A DNA stretch of 64,000 nt from Terebella lapidaria (lineage: Eukaryota; Annelida; Polychaeta; Terebellida; Terebellidae), in NCBI GenBank assembly GCA_949152475.1, contig OX424568.1, positions 13,987,667-14,051,666 on the forward strand, in the 5' to 3' direction. Position 1 is the stretch's first letter, and each line of letters begins with the position of its first letter. Below are positions 23,961-34,500 of the stretch, piece after piece. The notes beneath the pieces were generated by a model. It had not been told where the DNA came from and did no database searches. It worked only from the letters and a program-made list of their open reading frames with translations. The position numbers were made by a program, and so were the translations under genes.

Positions 23961-24058
23961 CCGATATGTGACCTCGAAAAGTTTAAAAAAGAGGCCTGAT
24001 ATGCACAAATCGTCATATGCAAAAACGCTTGTACACGCTTGTACATAAGTCATAGTTG

Positions 24059-24082
24059 TGTAACGTTTGACGCCCGCTACCT
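24059..24082 (-). repeat. Remnant of the 3' LTR of element B
   Basis: TGTAACGTTTGACGCCCGCT and the next bases match the outer end of the 5' LTR at 46930 (CGTAAGGTTTGACGCCCGCT) with two differences in 23 nt. The remaining ~570 bp of the LTR are missing. Confidence 0.65.
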
Positions 24083-25009
24083 TCCACAGCATGGAATATT
24101 GACCTTATCCGATGATAAGATAGGGATTAGAAACCACAAAATATGCTACGCAATTAGAATATGACCCCCTTCTTAGAAAGATGGTAGGAGTTCCGCTCAT
24201 TCCGGCTGGACCGCGTTATGTAACATGCAATCCGGACGAAATAAGCATCAACACACTGCCGCGGCTGGTCCGCATGTGCGGGCGTAACAGCTGATCCATT
24301 AAAAATAATGGTAAAACGGTTTCCTGCTGCTAGAAACCTTAAACTACTATAATCTTAATTACAGTAGTGGCGCACGGGTGATGACACACCGAAGTATGTC
24401 GCCCAAAAGCGTTCGGAGCGCCGGACGAGCCACGCGGACGAACTGCGGACATCAATCCACACATCCGGACACTATCCTCGTGTCCATAGCCAGTTCTCCA
24501 TTATCGCGGGAGAGGCGCGTCCCCCGTGGCGGACGAAAGTCCCAGCCTCAGTCTGGCCATATCAGAGGCTGTTCAGGGAGTCTCAGGCATCCAGCAAATC
24601 CACAAAAGTGGTCCGGCCAGCGCAGGCGTTGGGTTAACTATGCTGGACAGCAGTCCACATGATACAAAGAGGTATGCCGTACGTCCTTAGTGCAAGAAAC
24701 TATGGAAGGGCGGATGCGGAGCGGCGCGAGTTACGACACAAAGAAGTCCGGAGGCCTCAAACCCGCAGATCACCACAAAGTAGTGATCGGGCCGTCAATC
24801 ATCCGAATCTTTGTGGAATGGCCTGAAATCCATCCTTGGCGTGATAGATAGATACCACATACGCATCTGTATGAGTGGAATGTTATTCCCACCTATATCG
24901 TGACGACGCACGTGCTTGGCGACGTGGCCGTTGCCCATCCGCGGGTCAAAATATGGCGTTTACACTCGTCCAGCGTCCGTGGATGCTGTCTGGAAGTATC
25001 CAAAAGAGG
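24083..25009 (-). other. Element B region downstream of pol
   Basis: Aligns with element A 30790-31800, with shared blocks such as CTGCCGCGGCTGGTCCGCA and TTTCCTGC..TAGAAACCTTAA. It includes the internal polypurine-like ACCCCCTTCTTA (24164-24175). Non-coding except that its right end corresponds to the C-terminal codons of pol. Confidence 0.75.
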
Positions 25010-25746
25010 TGTAAAGTTATTGACTACCGTCCGCTCTTCGGGATCCTCGAGGATAGTCCTCTCTCATCCGAGTCCTTGCGGACGCGCATCCGCTATTCCG
25101 GATCCTCGCGGCAGGGCCGCTCACCGGAGGTCGCGGCGGACACGGTCACTACTTCATCATTAACGGTAACCAGGTAACAGCCCACCCGACACTCCCAGGC
25201 CTACGGACACCGTTCAGAAACTAGTTCATCCCTACGGTGTTAACTGGCGGGGCCTGGCGAGCCGCGGTCTGCCTCGGGGACGGAACCCCGTACAGTCCGA
25301 CATGCTGGCCAGAGCCTCTGTCACATGTCCCGGGAAGGGAGAGAGCTGGCGATCCACAGGGCCGAAGGCCCCCGAGTCAGCAACTCGTCTCTCCCAGCCC
25401 GGGCCTCCCCACGGAAATCGTCCCCAGGGCTCTAGGAGCCCACTACTCGCAAACAGGGAACACAAAGCTCATGGCCGAGCCTCGTGTGCGTCCTGTCTCT
25501 CGATCTTGGACAATCTCCTCGAACGAGTCGCTTCCAGTGTATATATAATACACCAGAAACTGTAGGGCGCACGCGAGGTTAAATCGATCCATTGTTATAG
25601 TTTACTGGAGCGTAAATTACAATACGTCGCCGTGGCAACGCACGCTCGAACGGAGCATGTCAAAACAAGGCCAAGTACGAAAAGGCCACATAAATGGCAT
25701 TTATGTTTACAATCACCTGCCGCGTGCTTAGGGCAAAATCGCCACA
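25010..25746 (-). repeat. 3' LTR of element A
   Basis: 737 bp, TG...CA. A TATATATAA-like box at 25539-25549 would serve as core promoter in the 5' copy. Sequence related to element B's LTR (AGTCAGCA, GGCTGGAACCCC-like blocks). Confidence 0.95.
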
Positions 25747-25760
25747 TTACCCCCTTCTTA
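25747..25760 (-). promoter_or_regulatory. Polypurine tract of element A
   Basis: On the - strand TAAGAAGGGGGTAA directly precedes the 3' LTR, the expected plus-strand primer. Confidence 0.85.
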
Positions 25761-26269
25761 CAATGTTGGTCCCCAACATGTTCCGCCTGCGCCCAAAACT
25801 GCGAAACACGACGAAGGCATCGCATGGCGGACCGAAGGAAGCAAGGTGAACGGTACCCAGAAGTCACGGCGCAACACACTAGGACTTTAAGAGTCCCTTT
25901 TGGAAGAATGGGGAACTACCCCCGGACTTACGGAGTAAACTATAACGCGCTTTGCAATTTTGAATAAACCCTCATAAACAAGCTAAAATTTTGACCGAGG
26001 TGGTCCAAAACCGTGTGATGACCTTGAAAGGTCATCCATTATAAAAGGACGGTGTGTCGAGTCTTTGGAATATCTTTAAGGTTAGACTTTAAATTTAGAA
26101 ATTTTGTAAAACGACACACCGAGTGATCAAAAGTGATAGTACCTCTAAAATGTTGCCGACCGCCCTGCCGGCCGGCTCCTCAGATCCGCAGAACGGGTCT
26201 GAGGCAGGGCGGAGCCGCGGGAGCGACTCCGGCACGCCGCCGCACACGTGCAGCGACGAGGCTAGTACC

Positions 26270-29200
26270 CTAGCCTTCCTCCGTGGTCATCGGCTCCTCA
26301 TCCGTGCCGCCTGTCTTGGGGTCTGGCGGCGGTGACGGGTCCCTACGCCGCGGACGCAGCGGAGCCGGCATAGTGAAAGCCGGCTGCACGGGCGGATGAG
26401 TCAGGCCCGGTGGAGCTTGCATGGGCTTTTGTGGTGAGCCCTGCAATCCGGGTCCTGACGGAGCCATCACGACGGAGGCCGGTAGAGAGGTCGCGCCGAG
26501 ATCGGCAATGGCGCGGAACATCTCCACCGTATCGCGGGTGCGCTGTGGACCAGCCGTCCGTTCTCCCCACACCTGGACTAGGTATGGGTAGATGGCCAGC
26601 TCCAAAGCGGCATCCGCGCGCCGGAGAGCCGCCTGGTTCAGGGCGGACGACTCGGGGTCATCGACGCCCTGGAGTAGGCGAGTCCGAGCGGCCTCGGCTT
26701 CGTCAAGACGACGCCGTAGCTGCTCATTCTCAGCCTCCAGGTGCTCCATCCGTGCGGCTACCTCTGGGGCGGGGGCGGACGCCCCGGACTGCTCGGCAAG
26801 AGCGGCGGTCCGACCCTGGTCGAACGCGCGCCGCTCAATGACGGCCGACAAAGTCCGGTAGCTCTCTAGGCTCCGCCGGGTGCCTTCCATGAGGCCCTGG
26901 TCGTATGCGAGATCGCATGCGACACGGGAGGCCTCGGCGCGGCACCGGCTGAACCGATCCAGAGAGCTGTCCATCTCCGCCACAAGGTACTCCGCCGCTC
27001 GGGTGAGTCGACCACGCTGGGGGTGATCCCAGGGGTGCTCCTCCCGAGCGCGGACCAACGCGGCTACACCTGCGGACCCCAAGTCACGAATGGCTCGGGG
27101 CACCGGCAGGTTCACCAACGCCGGATCACCGGGGATCCGGTCCATACCATCGCGACGATGGCCGACCGCCTGGCCTACAGACTCGCGGAAAGTCTCGTAG
27201 ACGCTGGCGGTCGTGGGACCGAGCCTCCGGCGTACGTCCGCCGTGGCATCGAGGGGGTCCAAGTCCAGGGAGGCGGTGCTTTGCCACCCTGCGGACGTCC
27301 CCTCAACTACCAACGAGGACGCGGACGCCGACCTCGAGAGAGGTACCGCACGTCCGCTACTGCTCGCCACCGAGGGAGTCACGCGTAGGGTCCTTGGCGG
27401 GACCACCGACGCGGTACTCGAGGAGGCGGAGGTGTCTGCCACCACCCGTCCCTCAGACGGACCCGCGGGTACCGTCACCTCGAGCAAGCCCGGGTAGTCC
27501 TCCTGAGTCAGCGCACCCAGAGACTGCAGGGGCGTCGTCCCGGCCGGAGCCTTTCCGGCGGACGAGCTCTTCCCCTGAGTCTTCGGCTGGGGGCGCGGCT
27601 TAGGAGTAGCCACTCGTGTCTTGGCCGCGATCTGCGGCATCTCCGACACGATCATGGTCACCCGGTGCCGTTCTTCACCGGCCTGGATCACCGGCGGTTC
27701 ACGGACAGCCTCTGCTGCTGTCCGGGCGGCTTCCGCCGCCTGGAACTCCGCCGGGGTCTGGCCCATTGTCGCCGTCAGGCGAGCGGTGTAGCTCGAGCCC
27801 GCGGACACAATGCCAGACTCCTTCCAGGCATCGTCCATGATGCGCTGTGCAAAGCGCCATGGACCCCAGTGAAAGAATCGGTGATTCGCCGTCCCTGACG
27901 TAGTCATGAACGACGCCACCCTCGGTGGTATGTATCCATAATTGAATACAGGCCCCACTTCATTTCCAACGACATTCAGGGCCTCTAAACTGGCGAAATA
28001 TCGTTGCTGAGGGGTGCCCGAGTAGCACCTCTTGCAAACGAACATTTGCATCCAGGGGTAGTGGTACCCCGCAATATGTCGACTCAAGTGGTCGTAGGTA
28101 GGATACCTACGATCCCGATTGAGCGCACAGTGCGGGTCCTCATACCCGTCCAGGGATTCCGGACAGAGTTGGCATATTACACCCTCCTCTGTCTCGGGCG
28201 GCAACCCGACACGCTCCTCGTCCGTGAGTGGACGAGGCCGTGTGAAAGGCGTGTCGGCCGCCGCGCCGGCCGCCGCTGTGCGGCGTCCCTGCGGATCCCT
28301 GCCATAGCGCGGGAGGAACATGTGTCCCTGACGGACTCCAGGGAGTTCGGGGCCCATTTCGGCCCGCAGCCTCTGGATAGAGGGCTGCTCCGAGGACGAC
28401 CGTTTCTTCTTTTTGGCCGCCCCCGAATGATTCTCCGACCTGGTTTGTCGGGGCACACTCTTCCCGCGTGGGGGCGCGGCCCTCTGTTGCTGCGCAACGA
28501 AGGCCCGCGCTCCCGCTTCCAGTGCGGCGTCAGACAGGTGGACCCCGTCTTGCTCCGCACGCTTCCGGAGGAGTTCTAAACGAAGATCTCCCTCCTTCGG
28601 CACGGGACGCCCTCTGTCCACTGGACTTGACCCCACCTCCGCAGCTCCGGTAGGTTTCTTAGTACCGGAGGAAGAGGAAGAGGAGGTTCCTTTCGGTGCC
28701 TGGATAGGCACCCGCTTACAGGAACCTCCCGCGCCTGGGCCGGATCCCGCGGAGGCGCCGCCCGCACCAGATCCCGAGGGATTAGGCGTCTTGGCGACTC
28801 CGGGTTTGGCGGAGGACCCTTTCTGGCCGCCCGGCTTAGGCGCCAGTGGCTTAGGTCCTCCGGACTTCGATCCGGCTTGAGGCGAGGGGCCGCCGGACTT
28901 CTTTTTCCGGTGCGGCCGCTTCTTCTTCTTCTTCTTCGGAGGCGAGGAGGCCGGGTCCGGGTCGGATCCGGCCTCAGATTGCCCACGCTCAGCGGCTTCC
29001 AGCTCTTGCTGGGCTCTCCACTGCTTTTGGGCAATCTCCCGGGCTCGACGGCGAGTACGCCTAGAGACGGGCGATGTAAACCCGTCATCTCGGTTCTCGG
29101 TCTCCTTCGAGCCAGACTCCTGTCCCTGAGGCGGCGCTAGGGATGCGGCTTCCTCAGCCGCGTCAACCTGCTCCGCCCAAGTCCCAGGGGCCTTCTGGTC

Positions 29201-29677
29201 GTGCGGACCAGACTCCGCAGGTGCGGACACCGAGGAGTTCTCGGCAGAACCGGCGTCCGGACGGCTACGGCCATCCGGACGGGTTTCCGCACGAGTACTC
29301 TCATCCGGACCCAAAGACGCAAGCATCTCCGGGTGCGGATGCAACTCAATGTCCACATCCACGAGTCCCGCACCACCGCAGTCCATCACCTCTTCCATAC
29401 GAGAAAAAGGCGACGGATCTAAGAGTTGCTCGGCGCCTGCCGTGGCCGAGTCACTCTCTGCGGGGCGGTCCTCCGCGACCTCGCTCTCAGACTCGGTTCC
29501 TGTGTAAGAATCGGAGCTGGAGCTGGATTCCTCAGAACCCACATAGGCTCCCCGAGGGATGTCCTCGCGGTCATCCTCCTCGGGCCTAGACTGGGGTCTC
29601 GAGTACGAATTACCGCGCTCAAGAGACCCCTCTTCCCTCCCTTCATCACCTCCCCAGCCGTCACTTGACTCTGACAT
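26270..29677 (-). CDS. Third ORF of element A: zinc-finger-like and coiled-coil protein, 1,135 aa
   Basis: Function not known. The ATG at 29677 opens a Ser/Glu/Asp-rich, disordered N-terminus. Next comes a Lys-rich nuclear-localisation-like run near residue 250 and a long Gly/Pro/Ser region. Then a possible metal-binding module: C-x2-C (CQLC, about 502), H and YH (HLSRH, AGYHYPW, about 530-540) and FVCKRC (about 547). After a further disordered stretch, an Ala/Glu-rich helical region contains a coiled coil (ENEQLRRRLDEAEAARTRLL, about 980-1005). A Pro-rich tail precedes the stop, about 510 nt from the polypurine tract. No signal peptide or membrane segment is visible, so it is unlike an envelope protein despite its position. 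Element C carries a related ORF in the same place, and fragments occur at 49.4 kb. It is uninterrupted over 3.4 kb, unlike gag and pol of the same copy. It probably needs a spliced or internally started mRNA. Confidence 0.85.
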   Translation of the reverse strand: MSESSDGWGGDEGREEGSLERGNSYSRPQSRPEEDDREDIPRGAYVGSEESSSSSDSYTGTESESEVAEDRPAESDSATAGAEQLLDPSPFSRMEEVMDCGGAGLVDVDIELHPHPEMLASLGPDESTRAETRPDGRSRPDAGSAENSSVSAPAESGPHDQKAPGTWAEQVDAAEEAASLAPPQGQESGSKETENRDDGFTSPVSRRTRRRAREIAQKQWRAQQELEAAERGQSEAGSDPDPASSPPKKKKKKRPHRKKKSGGPSPQAGSKSGGPKPLAPKPGGQKGSSAKPGVAKTPNPSGSGAGGASAGSGPGAGGSCKRVPIQAPKGTSSSSSSGTKKPTGAAEVGSSPVDRGRPVPKEGDLRLELLRKRAEQDGVHLSDAALEAGARAFVAQQQRAAPPRGKSVPRQTRSENHSGAAKKKKRSSSEQPSIQRLRAEMGPELPGVRQGHMFLPRYGRDPQGRRTAAAGAAADTPFTRPRPLTDEERVGLPPETEEGVICQLCPESLDGYEDPHCALNRDRRYPTYDHLSRHIAGYHYPWMQMFVCKRCYSGTPQQRYFASLEALNVVGNEVGPVFNYGYIPPRVASFMTTSGTANHRFFHWGPWRFAQRIMDDAWKESGIVSAGSSYTARLTATMGQTPAEFQAAEAARTAAEAVREPPVIQAGEERHRVTMIVSEMPQIAAKTRVATPKPRPQPKTQGKSSSAGKAPAGTTPLQSLGALTQEDYPGLLEVTVPAGPSEGRVVADTSASSSTASVVPPRTLRVTPSVASSSGRAVPLSRSASASSLVVEGTSAGWQSTASLDLDPLDATADVRRRLGPTTASVYETFRESVGQAVGHRRDGMDRIPGDPALVNLPVPRAIRDLGSAGVAALVRAREEHPWDHPQRGRLTRAAEYLVAEMDSSLDRFSRCRAEASRVACDLAYDQGLMEGTRRSLESYRTLSAVIERRAFDQGRTAALAEQSGASAPAPEVAARMEHLEAENEQLRRRLDEAEAARTRLLQGVDDPESSALNQAALRRADAALELAIYPYLVQVWGERTAGPQRTRDTVEMFRAIADLGATSLPASVVMAPSGPGLQGSPQKPMQAPPGLTHPPVQPAFTMPAPLRPRRRDPSPPPDPKTGGTDEEPMTTEEG

Positions 29678-31590
29678 CAAGCGCTCTAATCGCTCTAAAC
29701 ACTGGGAGTCAGATCCGCAGATCCGTCTCCACCAGTGCCGAGCGCTTGAATGACGAGAAGGTGTCGAGTTACATCGATTATAGGCATCAAGTGTTGGCAG
29801 TTATACTGCACACGCATCGTATGACGCGTTCCCGTGGAAACGTCTATTCACTGCATCTACCCGATCGACAGACAAAAGGACGTTTTACATTCCCGCATTC
29901 CCATACACGCATCTCCCCCCCGGTGACTCCTTTCGTGCCATGTATACGGGTGGCTTGTGTACACAAGCCATCCCGGGGGAACCCGCTAAAATACTACAGT
30001 AATTAACAGCAGTCATTAGCAATAGCTTTCGCACTGGCGATCAATGACGTGAAGTTAATCACCCTCGCAGGTTAAAGATTGTATACAATGTATCAAAAAG
30101 CCAAACTACTTGTGGGTGTTACGATTATGTCACCCTGTCAGCAGCGATAAATAAAAATTTAACACCGCTCAAGCAGCAATGAAAATAAATCCACCACCGC
30201 TTGCATGCTTTTCATAGATCACGGCATACAGCCTTCGATACAATGTACACAATCTCCTACACCCCTCTTGCGAAAGCAGAAATCTCCCGATTTCTTACTC
30301 TCTATTGCACCAGGGAAAAGATATATCACTAAACTTTCTCATATATGGGATAAATGAGTAAGAATAGCATTTCCACGGGAAACACGCACACACTTGTGGC
30401 TTATAATCCTCCCATAAATAATAAATGAGATGGAAAATAAACAAAATCACTCCCCATAGCCGCTGGCACGCTTACAGGGCGATCGGACATACCCATGACG
30501 TCCGGACAGACAATCGGGCGCCCTATGGGCGTTTGCAAAGCGCCCACTAGCATCCCCGACGTACTGCCCGGCCGCGGAGCGGTGCCCGGTCCAGCCCAGA
30601 GCCTCCTCAAACGACTACCGGAGCGCGGAGCCAATAGATTTAGACGCGGAGCCGGCATGGTCCATAACCGCACTGGTTAGGGGGCGAACCCTTCATACCG
30701 GCGCCCAATCTAGAGGCGCCCAAAGATGGTGAAAGCAATAGCCGGCGGACGTCCGGAGCTGCCCGCGGACGGAGTCCAGGCCGGACGTCTACCATTGTAC
30801 GGCGTATTGCCCTTATCCAATGAAGATGAAATTGGAATTAGAAGCCACCACAAGTGTTGCGCATGTAATATACGACCCCCTTCTTAGAAGGAGGCCGGGG
30901 TTCCGGTCATTCCGGCCGGACCGCATATTGTAAGGTACGATCCGGACGAGAACGAGCGTCATCCGCTGCCGCGGCTGGTCCGCACACGCGGACTTAACAA
31001 CCGCTCCATTATCATAATGGATAGTCGGTTTCCTGCCGTAAGAAACCTTAATTACTATAACCGTAATTATAGTAATGGCTCACGGGGGATAACTACACCG
31101 AAGTGCGTCATCTTAAAGCGCCGCGGACGCCGGACGAGTCACGCGGACGAACCGCGGACATCAGTCCTCATCTGCGGACACTATCCCCGCGTCCAGAGCC
31201 AGTTCCCCAAATCCGTGGGAAGGCGCTTCTCCCGTAGCGGACGTAAATCCCAACCTCAGTCTGGCCATATAAGAGGTTGTCCCGGGACCAGGGGCGTCCG
31301 GCCGGATCAGTAAATTCGTCCGGCCAGCGTAACCGTTGTGCGGATTACGCCGGACAGCCGTCCACAAGGTGCGGACAGGCCATCCGCACGTCCCTGGCGC
31401 TAGAAACTACAGGAGGGCGGATGCGGAGCGGCGGCGTTACGACATGAAAGTCTCCGCGGACCTCAACTCCGAAGATGGCCACCAAGTAGCCACCCGCGGA
31501 GGTAAGTCGTGCGGACTCTCACGGAACGACCTAAAACCCATCCATAGTATGACAGACGGGTACCGCAGACGCATCCGCATGGGCGGAAGG
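29678..31590 (-). other. Non-coding gap between pol and the third ORF, element A
   Basis: No long frame on the - strand. Positions 30790-31590 are conserved with element B (24083-24990). Dense in CGGAC/GTCCG words. It includes a second copy of the polypurine-tract sequence (30875-30886). A subgenomic promoter or splice acceptor for the third ORF would be expected here; I could not identify one. Confidence 0.7.
30875..30886 (-). promoter_or_regulatory. Internal second polypurine tract
   Basis: The + strand ACCCCCTTCTTA is identical over 12 nt to the LTR-adjacent tract (25749-25760) and to element B 24164-24175. Possible internal (central-type) priming site, or a trace of how the third ORF was gained. 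Confidence 0.55.
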
Positions 31591-34500
31591 TTATTCCCAC
31601 CCATACCGGGCTGGCGCACGTGGTTTCCGGCGTGGCCGCCCGTCATCCGCAGGTACTGGAGGGAGTGGGGGTACCTGCGGATCGCCGTCGTCTGGCTGAT
31701 AGCCACCCAGTCCATCATCTGACGGGTCAGAGAGGTCCGGGAGGCCCACCATACGGCGCACACGCTCGTCCGGAGTCCGCGGATGCTGACCGGACGGATC
31801 CCATACGGGAGCATCATCCGGTTCCGCATCTTGAATTAGCGGATCCATGACAAGCGGGCCCTCGTACTTCTTCAGATTATCGATATGGACAACCATAACC
31901 CTGTCCGGATCGGAATCCCTCCGGATCCGGTAGTCCACATCTGTCACCTGTTTCAGTACGGTAAACGGGCCTATCCACGGCTTGGCAAATTTATTGCCTT
32001 GCTTAAGCGGCGGATAATAGTAGCGCACCTTGTCGCCTTCCGCAAAAGCTGGCCTACCCTTAGCATGGGCGTCATAGCCTCGCTTCTGCCGGAGGGCAGA
32101 CTTGTCCAGGCGCGCGCGCGCGAAATCATGGGCGTTCGCCAGGGCGCGGCGAATCCACTCCACATATTCCGGACCGCACTGGGGTACCGCGCCGGTCTCT
32201 GCCGCAGTTGGATACATAATATCCACGGGCAAATTTAGCTCCCGGCCGTACAACATCGCGTGCGGAGTAACTCCGGTCGAAGAGTGGACCGACGACCTGT
32301 ACGCCATTAAGACATACGGGAGGTGGTCATCCCAATCATTCGCACGATCATTCACAAAGGCCGCCAGCATGTTGAGGACCGATCGATTAAAGCGTTCGAC
32401 CTGGCCATCAGACTGGGGCCTGTAGGGGGTGGTCCGCACCTTGGTACTCCCTAGCATCTGTGCTAGGTTTCGGAACAGGTTGCTCTCAAATTGCGTGCCC
32501 TGATCCGAATGTACCTGTTTAGGTACCCCATGGTACACCACCCATCTATTCACCAATAACCGAGCTACCTCGTCCGCAGTCTGGCGGCGCAGTGGGTAGG
32601 CGTCGGTATACTTGGTAAAATAGTCGGAAATCACTAGGATGTACCGGAAACCACGCGGGGTAACCCGGTGGGTATCCAGTATATCCAAAGCTATCTGATC
32701 AAACGGTGCGCCCGCCTTAACCGTGGTTAAGGGGTGGCGGCCAGGAGTCGGAACTCCTTTGCGAGCTTGACACCGAGGGCAGGCTGCGCACCACCGTTGC
32801 ACGTCCAGGCTGCTACCAGGCCAATGAAAGCGCTGTTGTAGCCTATGGACGGTCCTCCGGATTCCCAAGTGACCGGTCACCCGGAGGTCATGCAACTGGT
32901 GGAGTACTTCTTTCCGCAGCTCCGCCGGAAGCACCAACTGCCATATTGGAGGCAGTGGGGTCGGTGGCTCATAGCGCCGGTACAGGAGGCCATCCCTCAA
33001 GGAGAGTCGTTCCCACTGAGATACTAGAGACAAGGTCTCCTCCCTGTAGGTCTTTCGCTCCGCCTTCGAGGGCTTCTGGCTGGCCTCAAGGGCTGTAATT
33101 ACCGGTGCCAGAGCTCTGTCAGCTCTCTGCGCCGCAGCTATCTGCGCCGGAGAGTAGCCACCCAAGTAATTAGGCTCCTCATCCGTCGCGTCCGGCTGCG
33201 CCGCAGCGGCCATCACCACAGGGGGCAAGGACCGCTCATACTCAGACTCTCCAGAGGACGAGGGTACCCACGAGGAGTACACCGCCGGACTCGAGGAGGA
33301 CTCACTGGGGCTGAGCCGCACCTCCGCTTCGTATGCGGGACGCCCTCGCCGATAACGGCGGGTCCGCGCGCGGAGATTAGCCCTAGACGCTCCGGCCGCC
33401 GTGTTGTTAGAGGGGGCGGCGGCCTGCGGTCTCCCCGGAACGTCCAATTCCGAGTCTGAGGAAGAATCCGCGGCTTGCTGGAATGGCGCCATTCCTGCAC
33501 AACCCGGATTCTTGCACTTATGACAACGGGACAGGCCGTCCGCGTTGCCGTGCAACTTACCAGCGCGATGCTCTATCTGCATGTCATACTCTTGGAGTTT
33601 GACGAGCCACCGCGCCACCAAGCCATCGGCCTCACTATAGTTGAGGAGCCATCTCAGCGAACTATGATCAGTCCGCAAGCGGAAATGGCGTCCCAACAAA
33701 TAGTGCCGGAAGCGCTTGGTCATCGTAACCACCGCGAGCAACTCGTGATGAGTGGTACAGTAGTTCATTTGAGAGCGGCTCAAGGCCACACTCGCATAAG
33801 CTACTACCCGCTCTTGCCCATCCACGATCTGCGAGAGGACACCGCCGAGCGCGAAGTTACTCGCGTCGGTGTCCAGGATGAACTCGCAGTCCGGACGAGG
33901 GTGCCGCAGCACCGGGGCCGCTACCAAGGCCTGCCGGAGTCCCGAGAAGGCGTTAGCCTGCTCGGCGGACCAAACAAAATCGGCGCCCTTTTCCGTGAGG
34001 ATAGTAAGGGGACGCGCGATCTCCGCAAAGCCGCGAATAAACCTGCGGTGGTAGCTCGCGAAGCCCAAGAAGGACCTCACGTCCGCCACGTTACATGGCG
34101 GAGGCCATTTCTGCACGGCCGCCACCTTTGCGGGGTCTGGTCTCACTCCGGTGCCCGTTACCATGAAGCCCAAGTACAGGATTTCCTGCGCGAATAGCTC
34201 GCACTTACTTGGCTTCAATTTAAGCCCTGCTCCGCGGATGCGATGGAGCACCATCTGGAGGTTGGTGAGGGTTTCCTCGAACGACCGGCCATACACGACG
34301 ACATCGTCGATGTAGACCATACATCGCTTCCAGAGGAACCCTTTAAGTACCATCTCCATGAGGCGCTCGAACGTCGCTGGTGCGTTACAGAGCCCGAACG
34401 GCATTACCTTGAATTGGTAGAGCCCGTTCTTGGTAACGAAGGCAGTCTTCGCCCGATCACTCTCCTCCATCTCCACCTGCCAATACCCGGAGGCCAGATC

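Noticed and set aside
24059..25009. Separate solo fragment unrelated to the B copy at 40-47 kb
   Set aside because: The sequence on the two sides of element A aligns as one continuous stretch with element A's pol end, with GAGG at both joints.
28004..28579. 191-codon + strand frame within the third ORF region
   Set aside because: Antisense shadow of the GC-rich third ORF of element A; the - strand frame is far longer and has a homologue in element C.
26270..29677. Third ORF as an envelope gene
   Set aside because: The position fits, but no signal peptide, transmembrane helix or fusion-peptide-like segment is visible.
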